Assembly: GCA_017464135.1 (NCBI GenBank)
Contig: JAFUEB010000004.1
Span: 62,001-126,000 of the forward strand
Length of the DNA stretch: 64,000 nt
Direction of reading: 5' to 3'
DNA from: Candidatus Saccharimonadota bacterium
Lineage (GTDB): Bacteria > Patescibacteriota > Saccharimonadia > Saccharimonadales > Saccharimonadaceae
The stretch's first letter is position 1. Every line of letters begins with the position of its first letter. The position numbers and the translations under genes were made by a program. The notes below the pieces were generated by a model. That model was not told where the DNA came from. It worked only from the letters and a program-made list of their open reading frames with translations, and ran no database searches. Positions 1-9,665 of the stretch are shown here, one piece after another.

Positions 1-1
1 T

Positions 2-3000
2 TCTGGAACTTTTTATAGTTCTCCTACTGGAATTGGTAGCACTGGTAGTTATTGGGCAGCAGGATGGAGCAGCAGCAATGCAATGCGTTGTCCAACTCTC
101 GATACTTCCAACACGGCTTTCTACCCGAATTTGGAAAAGCAGCGTGACCTTGGCGCTTCAATACGTTGTGTAGCTAAACGAACACTTTATCCGCTGACAG
201 TTAAATATGGCGAAGGTGTTGTGGACGTAAAAGTTAATGGCGTGTCAGTTCAAGATGGTGGAATAATCAACATTGAGAAAAACACAGCATATCCAATTTC
301 TGCAACTGTTTCAGATGGCTATGCATTTTATAGGTGGTCTAAACTTGCCAAACCTGGACTCATTAATAATTTTCGAAGACAGTCGACAACTCTCACGATG
401 AGCGATGAAAGAGAGGTTTTGACGGCCACTGCATTACCGAAGATGCAATATCTTGATACGGGAGTATGTACGTCTGCTTCAAGTAAAGTGATTGATGAAC
501 GTGATAACCACGTATATACTATAAAGCGTCTTAATGACGGTAATTGCTGGATGATGGAAGACTTAGACCTCGGTCGCACAGCTCTTACGACAGATTTAAC
601 ATCTAATAATACTAATCTTTCAGCAACGATAACAGCTGCAACTTTTAATGGCTGGAAGAATACGACTGGGATAATTTCTTATACTACTGGTGTTTTCGTT
701 CCTCTTTCGGGCACTGATTCGGCTTCCGGTACCCCATATGGCGTTCTTTATAACTATCACGCTGCTTCTGCTGGCACAATTACAGGGAATAGTAATAGTG
801 CCAATGCCAGTTTTGACATTTGTCCATCTGGGTGGAAATTGCCAACCAGTGGAAACGGTGGCGAGTTCCAGACTCTCTATGAGCATTACAATTCGAACGC
901 TCTTCTTACGGCTCCTATATCCCAAAATGGCGCTGCATTTGCTTATAATGGATCCTTCTATAATACTGTGCCGTCCGGGTTGGGTACAGCTGGTGGGTAC
1001 TGGTCTTCAACCGTAAGCAATAATTCAAATATGTATTTTATTGGCTTTAATACATCGACTATTTACCCATCCAACTCGACTTTTCGTACTACTGGACATG
1101 GTATACGATGTATTATGAAAAACTCTACTCGCACTCTCACCATTTCATATGGTGCTGGAGTAGCGAGTGTAAAGGTTAATTCTGTCAGTATTCTTAATGG
1201 CAATACAATTGATCTCGAGCCAGGCGTCTCATACACTATCGAAATGACGCCGTCTACTGGTTATGTGTTTGATTATTGGTCTGCAACTTCTGGAACGATT
1301 GGTTCTACCACTACACAAACAACAACTTATTCGATTGGATCAAATAATGCCACTTTAACAGTTGTCGCAGCTAGTACTGCTCCTGTCATACAAAATCTTC
1401 CATCAGCTAGTTGCACCACTACTGCATCTCTTGCAAGAGATAATCGCGATGACCATATTTATACCGTTCAACGTTTAGCGGATGGTAGATGTTGGATAAT
1501 GGAAAACCTTGATCTTGGTCGTACTACACTTACTGCGAATCTTACTTCTGCGAATACGAATCTCGTCTCTACAGTTTCCGCTACAACATTTAATGGCTGG
1601 AAGAAGACTTCTGGAACACAAACATACGATGCTGGTGAATTTATCAGTGTTTCTGGTTCGGACACTACTTCTCAAACTCCGTATGGAACTCTATATAATT
1701 ACTATGCCGCATCTGCTGGCACCATTACTGGTAGCTCTAATAGTGTTGACGCATCTTACGATATTTGTCCGGCTGGCTGGAGGCTTCCAACTGGTAGTAC
1801 TAACGGTGAGTTTAAAAAACTTTATGATCAGTATAATTCGCTCGAACGAATTCGTGCATCGATTGCAAACAATGGAGCCGCTTTTGCTTTTGCAGGCTAC
1901 TTTACTAGTGGTGTTCCGGCTGGTCAGGATAATAGTGGTGATTATTGGGCTTCCACAAGACATAATGATACGGTGGTAGGTCGTTTGGTTCTTAATACGT
2001 CCAGTGTTAACTCGACCAGTTTTGGTTATCGTAATTCTGGCAGATCGATTCGTTGCATTATGAAACAAACGACGCGTGTATTAACTGTTACATATAATAC
2101 TGGCGTGGCACACGTAAAAGTTAATGGTATTACTGTTCAAAATGGTGGGATGATTATTCTCGAACAAGGTTTACCTTATCCTATTGAGGTAACACTGACT
2201 AGTGGATATGAATTCACTAACTGGTCTACAAAATACGGAACTATTGATTCTACAACTGCTCAAACTACAACTTACAGAATTGGCTCAAATAATGATACTC
2301 TAACCGCTACAGCGGCTTCTAGCATCCCTTCCATACAAAATTACCCGTCAGCTAGTTGTACTACTGCGGTTTCTCAAGCTAAAGACAATCGTGACGACCA
2401 TGTTTATACGATTAAGCGCCTTGCCGATGGCAACTGTTGGATGATGGAAAATCTAGATCTTGGTCGTACCACTCTTACAACGGATCTTACCAGTTCAAAT
2501 ACTAATCTTTCGACCACTGTGACTGCCTCCACTTTTAACAGCTGGAAGACGACCTCTGGTTCGTCAAAATACAATGCTGGTGAATTTATTACTGTTAACG
2601 GTTCAGATTATACTTCGAATAATCCATATGGCACTCTATATAATTATTATGCTGCTTCTGCAGGAACCATTTCAGGGGATGTTAATTACAATAATGCTTC
2701 TTATGATATTTGTCCGGCTGGTTGGAGATTGCCGACTGGTGGTTCAGGTGGGGAATTTGAGACTTTATACTCGCACTATAATTCCTATGCGCTTATGACG
2801 GCTTCAGCAGCTAACGGTGGTGCTGCCTTTGCAGCTGCTGGACGCTTCTGGGATGGCACAAACGTACTCGATGGTTCAAATGGTTACTATTGGGCTTCAA
2901 GTAGAAGTACAGACACGGATATGTATTATTTGATGTTCTTTGGATACAATACTACTATATTTCCGAATTCTGCTGATCATAGATATCTTGGCTTCTCGAT

Positions 3001-3775
3001 CCGTTGCGTTCTAAAAGAACCTCTTACTATTCAAAAGATGTCTGTTCTCCAAAGTTTTAATAATATTTCATCTAGTGATAAATCTTCTATAATGAATTCG
3101 ATGACGACTGGGACTACATATAATCTTATAGATAATCGTGATAATAAAACATACAGAATCGCTAAGTTAAAAGATGGCCTAATATGGATGGTAGATAATC
3201 TTGACCTTGGACGCACCAACTTATCTGTTGACCTTACTAGTGCAAATACAAATCTATCGAGCACAGTTTCGGCGTCCACATTTAATGCATGGCGGACTCA
3301 GCCATCAACATACTTCAACTATTCTACTGGTTATTATCTTCCTTTGTCCGGTTCAGATGCTAATTCAAATTCACCATACGGTACTTTATATAATTTTTAT
3401 GCCGCTTCTGCGGGTACTATTTCCGGTACTACTAATGAAAATGATTCTATTTATGATATATGTCCTGCTGGTTGGAAGTTACCAGATGGTAATACCTCGA
3501 CGGGAAATTATATTTCGCTTGTTAACTCCGGTTATGGTTCGGTTGGGCTATTGAACGCATCCCCGTCTTCTGGTGGCGCAAATTTTGCCTATTCAGGTTA
3601 TATTAATGCGTATAATATGTTTTATGATGCTGGAATCACCGGTACTTACTGGTCGTCTACACATTATACTGGCGAAGGCAGAATAAGCTTAACGCTAGTT
3701 CCTAATTCAAATCAAATTGCTTTCTATGAACAACCGCGTTACTTTGGCTTGTCGATTCGTTGCATTCTTAAATGA
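2..3775 (+). CDS. Multi-FISUMP-domain surface protein (5' end outside window)
   Basis: The frame is open from base 2, so the gene begins left of the window. The first in-frame ATG at 83 lies inside a FISUMP domain end and is not the real start. The product alternates FISUMP domains (repeated D-x-R-D-x-H-x-Y, CWMMENLDLGR, YDICPAGW, YW(S/A)S, and a terminal IRC(V/I)(L/M)K) with about 80-residue beta-rich linkers resembling InlB B-repeats. One partial and four full FISUMP copies are visible. The protein ends directly at the last FISUMP domain, with no C-terminal anchor. FISUMP proteins are secreted, probable adhesins or recognition proteins. The repeats differ mostly in the last 60 residues, the part that is DGR-diversified in the paralogue at 58906-60237. 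Domain identity is confident; the ligand is unknown. Confidence 0.9.
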   Translation, partial: SGTFYSSPTGIGSTGSYWAAGWSSSNAMRCPTLDTSNTAFYPNLEKQRDLGASIRCVAKRTLYPLTVKYGEGVVDVKVNGVSVQDGGIINIEKNTAYPISATVSDGYAFYRWSKLAKPGLINNFRRQSTTLTMSDEREVLTATALPKMQYLDTGVCTSASSKVIDERDNHVYTIKRLNDGNCWMMEDLDLGRTALTTDLTSNNTNLSATITAATFNGWKNTTGIISYTTGVFVPLSGTDSASGTPYGVLYNYHAASAGTITGNSNSANASFDICPSGWKLPTSGNGGEFQTLYEHYNSNALLTAPISQNGAAFAYNGSFYNTVPSGLGTAGGYWSSTVSNNSNMYFIGFNTSTIYPSNSTFRTTGHGIRCIMKNSTRTLTISYGAGVASVKVNSVSILNGNTIDLEPGVSYTIEMTPSTGYVFDYWSATSGTIGSTTTQTTTYSIGSNNATLTVVAASTAPVIQNLPSASCTTTASLARDNRDDHIYTVQRLADGRCWIMENLDLGRTTLTANLTSANTNLVSTVSATTFNGWKKTSGTQTYDAGEFISVSGSDTTSQTPYGTLYNYYAASAGTITGSSNSVDASYDICPAGWRLPTGSTNGEFKKLYDQYNSLERIRASIANNGAAFAFAGYFTSGVPAGQDNSGDYWASTRHNDTVVGRLVLNTSSVNSTSFGYRNSGRSIRCIMKQTTRVLTVTYNTGVAHVKVNGITVQNGGMIILEQGLPYPIEVTLTSGYEFTNWSTKYGTIDSTTAQTTTYRIGSNNDTLTATAASSIPSIQNYPSASCTTAVSQAKDNRDDHVYTIKRLADGNCWMMENLDLGRTTLTTDLTSSNTNLSTTVTASTFNSWKTTSGSSKYNAGEFITVNGSDYTSNNPYGTLYNYYAASAGTISGDVNYNNASYDICPAGWRLPTGGSGGEFETLYSHYNSYALMTASAANGGAAFAAAGRFWDGTNVLDGSNGYYWASSRSTDTDMYYLMFFGYNTTIFPNSADHRYLGFSIRCVLKEPLTIQKMSVLQSFNNISSSDKSSIMNSMTTGTTYNLIDNRDNKTYRIAKLKDGLIWMVDNLDLGRTNLSVDLTSANTNLSSTVSASTFNAWRTQPSTYFNYSTGYYLPLSGSDANSNSPYGTLYNFYAASAGTISGTTNENDSIYDICPAGWKLPDGNTSTGNYISLVNSGYGSVGLLNASPSSGGANFAYSGYINAYNMFYDAGITGTYWSSTHYTGEGRISLTLVPNSNQIAFYEQPRYFGLSIRCILK

Positions 3776-3826
3776 GAACAGAACGAGGAGACCGATAAAT
3801 ATAATCATTCTTTCGACCATTTTTCA

Positions 3827-4603
3827 CTATATTTTTGTCCTTTTTTGTTCGTAATAATCGAAGAAAGCCCACGGATATTCGTCGTGATTGCCTTCAAAAT
3901 ACCAATTACGGAATTCGACTTCATGCTTTTTTAAGAATTCGTATCCGCTGACTACGGGTGGCTCCGTAGTTTTATTCTGGGCATTGCGATGATAATCATA
4001 ATCATTTCCAAGTTCGCGTAGGAGTCTATCCCAATCATCTACTGCTGAAAACCTCATGATTGCTGTTTTGATGCCAAGCTGGCATTCTTTTTTACCGCCA
4101 TGGGCCGGATGACGAATATATTCAACCTGATGTGGATCCACAGTTTCTTTTAGTAATTTTTCGCTAGTGCGGCCAACGGCGAAGAAATATTTTACACTTG
4201 GAAAAATCGCTAAAAAATCTCGCAAGAATTCCTGGCCATTTTTTAATTCTTTGGCAGTTGGTTTTCGATTAGTATTTAAATCGCCTTTTTCGTGAGGATG
4301 AAAAGGGAAGGCATTCCACATAAGAGGCGTAATATTTGGCAATTCTTTTTTAAAAGCCTCATTCATTACCCGAGCAGACATTTCACCATCGTCACTAGTA
4401 AAGGGAACACCGGTCCTAGCGCAACCTTTATAACCTGGCGCTTCACCAACAAATATATATATTGGGTTTTTGATGCTTAATAAGTAATTCTTTAGTCTAT
4501 TTCTTCGTTCAATGGCATTCTTACTATATCCATAGTACATATTATTGACTGTATCTGTACTTTTATATTCGCTCAGTTTTTTAATAAATGAGTCTATGTT
4601 CAT
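3827..4603 (-). CDS. Uracil-DNA glycosylase superfamily protein
   Basis: The protein has the UDG-superfamily signature: a GEAPG motif near residue 50, a WNAFPFHPH segment and a later RHPAHGG motif, matching the water-activating loop and the C-terminal HPS-like loop of this fold. It probably removes damaged bases (uracil or similar) in base excision repair, but the family within UDG is uncertain. The C-terminal 70 residues extend past the catalytic core. The ATG at 4603 is preferred over an in-frame TTG four codons upstream because GGAG lies at the right distance. It starts one base after the stop of the HD hydrolase gene, so the two are translationally coupled. Confidence 0.75.
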   Translation of the reverse strand: MNIDSFIKKLSEYKSTDTVNNMYYGYSKNAIERRNRLKNYLLSIKNPIYIFVGEAPGYKGCARTGVPFTSDDGEMSARVMNEAFKKELPNITPLMWNAFPFHPHEKGDLNTNRKPTAKELKNGQEFLRDFLAIFPSVKYFFAVGRTSEKLLKETVDPHQVEYIRHPAHGGKKECQLGIKTAIMRFSAVDDWDRLLRELGNDYDYHRNAQNKTTEPPVVSGYEFLKKHEVEFRNWYFEGNHDEYPWAFFDYYEQKRTKI

Positions 4604-4604
4604 T

Positions 4605-5174
4605 TTATTCTCCAAAAACGGCTTTCACTCTTTCGCTATATTCTTGATAAGCAAATGTTGCTCTGATTCTATCGTTTTCACCGAGAATTGTAGCAATGCC
4701 GCTGTAATACCAGCCGTGTTTCTTTGGATCTTTATTATTGAATCTTTGCCAGAAGTCTTCGCCAATGGCTTTATAATCTCTTTCAATAGCGCGAATATTG
4801 GATAATTTATCGCTAAGGCAAATTAATAATGTATCGTAATCCGCTTTTTTAAGTTCGTCCAAAGTTTCCTGTTTTCTAATCTCCCAGGTTTCTTCGTCTG
4901 GAAGTTCTTCGCGTTTATTTTCACTTTCTGAGGCTATTAGTTTTGCAACTCTTTCGCCAAATAATTCTTTAATATCTTCAACCGTAGCGTCGGTATCTTC
5001 TACCGTATCATGTAATACGGCGGCAGCTAAAAGTTCTTCGTCATCAGTGACACTCGCGACGATAGTAAGGGCTTCAAGAGGATGTACGATATATGGGATA
5101 CTGGTGCCTTTGCGATTTTTCCCGTTGTGTTTTTTGACGGCATAAATGATTGCTTCGTTTAACATTTTTCCCAT
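4605..5174 (-). CDS. HD-domain hydrolase, RelA/SpoT (MESH1-like) type
   Basis: This 189-residue protein has the HD-hydrolase metal ligands typical of small (p)ppGpp hydrolases: an early YIVHP histidine, then AAVLHDTVEDTD (the HDxxED motif), and later LSDKLSNIRAI. It is short and lacks the synthetase and TGS domains of RelA/SpoT, so it may degrade alarmone or a related nucleotide. It leads a two-gene operon with the UDG-like gene. A clean promoter lies upstream and the start has an AAGGAG Shine-Dalgarno. Substrate specificity is inferred from family only. Confidence 0.75.
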   Translation of the reverse strand: MGKMLNEAIIYAVKKHNGKNRKGTSIPYIVHPLEALTIVASVTDDEELLAAAVLHDTVEDTDATVEDIKELFGERVAKLIASESENKREELPDEETWEIRKQETLDELKKADYDTLLICLSDKLSNIRAIERDYKAIGEDFWQRFNNKDPKKHGWYYSGIATILGENDRIRATFAYQEYSERVKAVFGE

Positions 5175-5202
5175 ATTGACTCCTTTTTATCTTTACTTTT
5201 TT

Positions 5203-5231
5203 ATTATACCATTAAATATGGGAAAGGTCAA
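5203..5231 (-). promoter_or_regulatory. Sigma70-type promoter for the HD hydrolase operon
   Basis: Read on the minus strand there is TTGACC, a 17-bp spacer and TATAAT (plus-strand 5203-5208 is the complement of the -10). The -35 overlaps the stop codon of the ADP-ribosylglycohydrolase gene. Confidence 0.7.
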
Positions 5232-6319
5232 GCGTTATCAGGTTTGAAAAATTCATCATCTTCAAAACGAGTGCGTTTAATGACACATTCGTTCATCTCA
5301 AGAAGTTCATCGGCGATTTTGACGAGTTCGTCCGACAAATAGACGCCTTTTCGCCATTCTTCTGGAATTGCTTCGTAACCATAATAAGCGCCGGCGAGTT
5401 GACCATAGCAGGCAGCATTGGTATCGGTATCGCCACCAAGGCGAATCACGGCCATCATGCCATCTTTGAAATTTTTAAAATTCATGAGCCCCCAGAGTGC
5501 AATTGCGAATGTATCAACAATGTAACCACCAAGATCGTGGAATTGGTTCTCGTCGCGCTTCAATGGTCTCTCGGTCAATTCATTGATGTTAGAAATCCAG
5601 AACTCGTCAAGTTCTGCACCTTTCATCCAACGAGACGCATAGTTTAGTATATTTCGTTTTTCAAGGCCGTGTAAGGCTGAGTAAAGCGTTGTAGCAAACA
5701 ATTCGGTTACGGTTATCGCTGCAATACTATTATGTGTTTCTCGGCACGATAATTCAGCCATTTTGAGCGTCGGCGCGATATCTTTGCCGTCGATAAACTC
5801 ACTTTTTTCATCTTCTGGGCTAATTACAAGCGAGCCACTTTCGTAGCCGTCTTTTAAAGTCGGATAATTCTTATTTGGGAAAGTATTCGCAATAATGACT
5901 GGTGCTAGTCGCATAATTGGTGCGTTGCCGGCAGATTCGGTTTTCTCGGCGTCTTTTGGTACGGTTTTAGATTTCTCCCATTCGTCGAGAGCACGGAGAG
6001 TTTGATTACCGACATCAAGTGGTGCTTGTGGGTGCTTGCGATAATCTGAATAGCACCATTCATAGAAGCGCCTCATAATATCATAGGAATCGTAGCCTTT
6101 GTTCGCGATTAGACTATCAGCGATGCAGAGTGCCATTGAAGTGTCGTCGGTCCAGACGCCTGCCGGGACCCTTGAATTCTTGTGAAAATGTTCGATTTTC
6201 TCGCCTTGCTGCTTAATATAAAAGTCTGAAGGGGCTGGTAAAAATTCTACCGGAGCGCCCAAAGCGTCGCCGACGGCTAGTCCGACTAACATCCCACGCG
6301 CTTTATCTTGGTATTTCAT
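5228..6319 (-). CDS. ADP-ribosylglycohydrolase family protein
   Basis: This 363-residue protein matches the DraG/ARH fold: an N-terminal GMLVGLAVGDALGAPVEF block, WTDDTSMAL (metal-binding TDDT) near residue 57, and a C-terminal GGDTDTNAA metal motif. Such enzymes hydrolyse ADP-ribose from proteins, nucleic acids or small molecules with a dinuclear Mg2+ centre. Both metal motifs look intact, so activity is likely. The start codon overlaps the stop of the upstream membrane-protein gene by one base (TAATG), giving tight coupling. Substrate is unknown. Confidence 0.85.
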   Translation of the reverse strand: MKYQDKARGMLVGLAVGDALGAPVEFLPAPSDFYIKQQGEKIEHFHKNSRVPAGVWTDDTSMALCIADSLIANKGYDSYDIMRRFYEWCYSDYRKHPQAPLDVGNQTLRALDEWEKSKTVPKDAEKTESAGNAPIMRLAPVIIANTFPNKNYPTLKDGYESGSLVISPEDEKSEFIDGKDIAPTLKMAELSCRETHNSIAAITVTELFATTLYSALHGLEKRNILNYASRWMKGAELDEFWISNINELTERPLKRDENQFHDLGGYIVDTFAIALWGLMNFKNFKDGMMAVIRLGGDTDTNAACYGQLAGAYYGYEAIPEEWRKGVYLSDELVKIADELLEMNECVIKRTRFEDDEFFKPDNA

Positions 6320-7131
6320 TACTTTGCCTTTTTAGTAGTTTTCTTCTTGGCGGCCGGTTTCTTGGCGGTAGTTTTAGTAGTAGTTTTCTTGGTTGAAGTT
6401 TTCTTAGCAGTGGTTTTCTTCGTAGTCTTTGGCTTAGTTTCGGCTTTAACGGTATTCTTCTTGGCGCTCCTAGCGACTGCTTTCTTTGCTGGAACCTTTT
6501 CAATTGGCTCTTCGAGCTCTCTTGTTTCTGGCTTCAATTCTTTCAATGCTTCGGTGAGCTCTTTTTCTGGAGTTTTCTTCGGTTTCTTTTCGTAGAGTTT
6601 AGTATTATCTACCACTAGACGACGCTTGCTGTATTCGCGAATCGCTTTCTTAATCTGTTTCTTGTATTCAATACGGGTAGAAATCAAAATCTTGGTTGGA
6701 TCCTTTGGGATAAAACAGATGGTGTAGTGATTAAAGATAACGGATTTAGTATCTTTCCAGAGCAAGCGATATTTGCCACTGGAGTTCTGGACTTCGATGA
6801 AATACTTAGCAATTTGGAGGCTGCGTTTTCCCTTGATGGCGTGATATTTATTGATTTGACGACGGACATAAAAGAAATAGAACGTACTGATGACGAGGAC
6901 GATAGAGAAGAAGATGATTGGATAGACATTAATGATGTGGTGATTGATGAGGAGCGAAATAACAAAGATTAAGATCATGACGACCGAAACAATTGCATAG
7001 ACTAAAGGCCTAGTGGTCGCGAAGTGCACGCGTGACTTTGGCTCTTCGTGGAGGAAGTCGTAGTTGAGTAGTATCCAGTAAAATTCGTTGTAGTATTTTT
7101 TGTCTGCCGAATCAGTAATATTAATCTTCAT
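6319..7131 (-). CDS. Membrane protein with histone-like lysine/alanine-rich tail
   Basis: Two adjacent transmembrane segments lie around residues 45-95, followed by a soluble beta-rich region (residues 100-180) like YcxB-type domains. A C-terminal tail of about 70 residues is made almost only of K, T, A and P, resembling histone H1 or AlgP tails. The ATG at 7131 follows GGAG and is preferred to an upstream TTG. The tail suggests binding to nucleic acid or another polyanion on the cytoplasmic face; this is inference. It is followed with a 1-bp overlap by the ADP-ribosylglycohydrolase gene. Confidence 0.7.
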   Translation of the reverse strand: MKINITDSADKKYYNEFYWILLNYDFLHEEPKSRVHFATTRPLVYAIVSVVMILIFVISLLINHHIINVYPIIFFSIVLVISTFYFFYVRRQINKYHAIKGKRSLQIAKYFIEVQNSSGKYRLLWKDTKSVIFNHYTICFIPKDPTKILISTRIEYKKQIKKAIREYSKRRLVVDNTKLYEKKPKKTPEKELTEALKELKPETRELEEPIEKVPAKKAVARSAKKNTVKAETKPKTTKKTTAKKTSTKKTTTKTTAKKPAAKKKTTKKAK

Positions 7132-7192
7132 TGTTAACTCCAATCACTCTGTTCTACTCTTATACTACCATAAAATCGCTTTCTCTGTTATC

Positions 7193-7221
7193 TTGAAATA
7201 GCATTAAATATATTATATAAT
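7193..7221 (+). promoter_or_regulatory. Sigma70-type promoter
   Basis: TTGAAA (7193-7198), a 17-bp spacer and TATAAT (7216-7221) lie 40 bp before the nucleotidyltransferase start. Confidence 0.7.
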
Positions 7222-7261
7222 ATATGTATCGTACATTAATAATTTGAAAGGGGGGATAAAA

Positions 7262-8434
7262 GTGTTGCATATTAGAAAGCCAATTATAGAATCTCAGTTT
7301 GAGTTTGCTATGAAGCATGGTTTGGCCCGGGCTAGGCACGCTTTGATGTTGGAACAATTCTTTGATAAGTATGCCGGTGTCAAATTTGCATATGTACCGG
7401 AGCTAGTATACTTAGCTTTAGCGCAGCTTCTTGATCACGAAGATTCGAAGCGGATTATTTTATACATCCCGTTTGAAATCTTAAAAGATGCACCGCTTTG
7501 GTTTCGAGAAGTCTATCTTGACACTTGGTACAGTATGCTTGGCACGATGGACGTGAGGGAGAACTTTCACGAAGGTGACATGATGGAGCCGGATGCCCGA
7601 CCGAATGGGGAATTACCACGAGTCGTAAAGTGCGCCCATCTTACACCTTGGTTACTTGATTATGGTTACCTCACGTCTAGCGAAGTTCACGATTTAATCT
7701 CGCAGAATATTCATCACGAAGTATTAGTTCGTAGTTTCAAAGAAACTTGGGGAATTATTTCCGAACGAAATATCTTAAAGCCAGAGCAGCTGGATGAGCT
7801 GGCTTACCTTACAAAAGATATTCCGGATTTTACACGTCTAGAACCACTCTATATTTCGCCAAATCGAGCCAAATGGCTGGAAGAAAAAGATAAACCGCTA
7901 GGTGATTTAGTGACACCAAACGCCTGTTTAACTGGTCCATTTTATTCGAATTTAGATGTAATTTTGGACCGATTGACGGCTTATCAAGAAGAAATGGATC
8001 CGTTTGATATTGCACTCGTTGGTGGTTCTTTCTTAAGAGGCTATGGCACAACCGATTCGGACCTTGATATCGTGCGTTATAGTGATTTTAAGAAAGATAA
8101 TAAGTTCTATATCGGCGATCCGAACCAAGCACATCTATTCTTTAATTCCGCGTGGCTTCCTGGCAAAAGAGTCTTCAACATAGAAGATTATGTTATCTCG
8201 GCGGCCTGGCGGTATCGAAAGAATGGGAAACGGAGATTGACGCTCGAAAGAATTGAGTCGAATCTGATTCAGTATCGCTTGCTTCATAAAGGTTATAGCA
8301 GATTTACCGGTAAAACTAGTTTCAATACTAGCTCACATCCGGAATTAGACGGAGATTCACCCTTTTATGATGATGACTTCCGTAAGATTGCAACAGTTTT
8401 ATTCTATAAATATGTCTGGCTACCACAGGCATGA
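7262..8434 (+). CDS. Nucleotidyltransferase-fold protein
   Basis: About 390 residues. The centre carries GGSFLRGYGTTDSDLD, the GS...DxD signature of the polymerase-beta-like nucleotidyltransferase superfamily. The N-terminal 230 residues are helical with no family I recognise. The GTG start at 7262 is chosen because AAGGGGGG lies 7 nt upstream; an earlier in-frame TTG at 7244 lies inside that ribosome-binding site. The gene is single, with its own promoter, and ends at a bidirectional terminator shared with the convergent gene. The target (tRNA, protein or small molecule) cannot be told. Confidence 0.6.
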   Translation: MLHIRKPIIESQFEFAMKHGLARARHALMLEQFFDKYAGVKFAYVPELVYLALAQLLDHEDSKRIILYIPFEILKDAPLWFREVYLDTWYSMLGTMDVRENFHEGDMMEPDARPNGELPRVVKCAHLTPWLLDYGYLTSSEVHDLISQNIHHEVLVRSFKETWGIISERNILKPEQLDELAYLTKDIPDFTRLEPLYISPNRAKWLEEKDKPLGDLVTPNACLTGPFYSNLDVILDRLTAYQEEMDPFDIALVGGSFLRGYGTTDSDLDIVRYSDFKKDNKFYIGDPNQAHLFFNSAWLPGKRVFNIEDYVISAAWRYRKNGKRRLTLERIESNLIQYRLLHKGYSRFTGKTSFNTSSHPELDGDSPFYDDDFRKIATVLFYKYVWLPQA

Positions 8435-8438
8435 AAAA

Positions 8439-8465
8439 GGCCCCTAACTCGGGGCCTCTTTTTAA
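8439..8465. terminator. Bidirectional intrinsic terminator
   Basis: GGCCCC/GGGGCC hairpin with a 6-nt loop, flanked by A-run and T-run, between two convergent genes. Confidence 0.85.
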
Positions 8466-8473
8466 TGTGCGAT

Positions 8474-9650
8474 TTACAGAATGTTTTTTCCGGTCAGACT
8501 TTTAACGCCACTGCGTTCAGGTCTTGCTACGCCCAGTTCGCTCCAGTTGATTTGCGAACCGAGTTGCCAGAGTGCGACAAAGTAATCTACTTCCGCATCG
8601 GAAGTGATGGTGTCGTGCTTCACAAAACCAAGGACATATTTGACCAGGTTCTGTTCGAGCCGGACATAATTACTGGAGACGCTGGCGCCGATTTTCTTCA
8701 GCATCAGCTCGCGATTCTTCACGCCAACCATTGACGGCAAACGGGGGTCTTCGAGAGTATTTCTGATGTTGTTGGCTTCATAGGCCAGAGCAGCAACAAT
8801 CTGAACGCCGGTGCCACGAAATACACGGTTAATCGAGTTAACCAGGGTATCGGCTGCATCATGAAGCGGCGAAGTGTCCGGTGGCGGAAGCATTCCGACA
8901 GCTGAGGAACCGTTTAGGGCACCAACAATTGATGCCGACAGCATGCTCGGGTCGAGCAAATTGCTTCTTCTGGTTTCATACCAGGCATCGAGTGCCTGAT
9001 AACTTTCGGCGATGGCCGGCCAGAGAGTGGTGCGAATACGCCCCAGAAATTCACTCCGACGACCTTCGGTAATGAAGGAGCCGTCGAGGCCATCAATGGC
9101 TGCAAAGATGTCGCCATAGGCCCGGCGGGTCAGAGATTTACGGAGTGCGTAGAAGGTCGGATCGACTTGTTCTTCGGTCTCGTCCGCATATTTTTCCATG
9201 GCTTTCGCGAGAGCTTCCGGTACATTGTAGAGTCCGGCACGATCTGCCAAAGCAGCTCTAATTGCTGCAATGTAAGACGATTCGTCCACTTTCAGGATAC
9301 CACCAGTTTTCAAGGCGGTGAGCCAAGATTCATCGGTGGGTACGGAAGGAAGCAACATTTCAAGCGCCGGCGGAATGGCCGCTGCTTTTGTGGTTGCTTC
9401 GGGCATAATGGTTGCTTTCTGTTCTTTTTTAAGATCAGAGACGAGCCGGCGAGCTTTGGCCAGTTTCAGACCGACGTTCGTCAGGTCTTCAACCTCCAGT
9501 ACGTAGAGATCTTCGAGAGTCTCGACACCGAGTTTCTCCTCGATGTTTTTGATGGTTTCCGCATTGATGCCATACTCTTTCAGTTTGGCGACCACGGGAT
9601 TTTCCTTCACTTCTTCGACCTTTTCGATCATTTTCTTAGTTTCACTCATG
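8474..9650 (-). CDS. Uncharacterised protein with N-terminal HhH/SAM-like helices
   Basis: About 392 residues. Residues 20-65 (KEYGINAETIKNIEEKLG through LTNVGLKLAKARRL) look like a helix-hairpin-helix or SAM-like module. The rest is predicted soluble and mostly helical, with no motif I recognise. The ATG at 9650 follows GGAGGAGACTATC. It is the last gene of the kinase-like/VWA/PurA-like operon on this strand, so it probably acts with them. Base composition in this cluster is more GC-rich than the flanks. Confidence 0.6.
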
Positions 9651-9665
9651 ATAGTCTCCTCCATA

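Noticed and set aside
2-3775. Possible CRISPR or short tandem repeats
   Set aside because: The periodicity is repeated FISUMP protein domains of several hundred bases with divergent DNA; no regular repeat-spacer pattern exists anywhere in the window.
6308-6595. 95-residue plus-strand hydrophobic frame
   Set aside because: It is the antisense of the lysine/alanine-rich tail and start of the adjacent gene; no ribosome-binding site.
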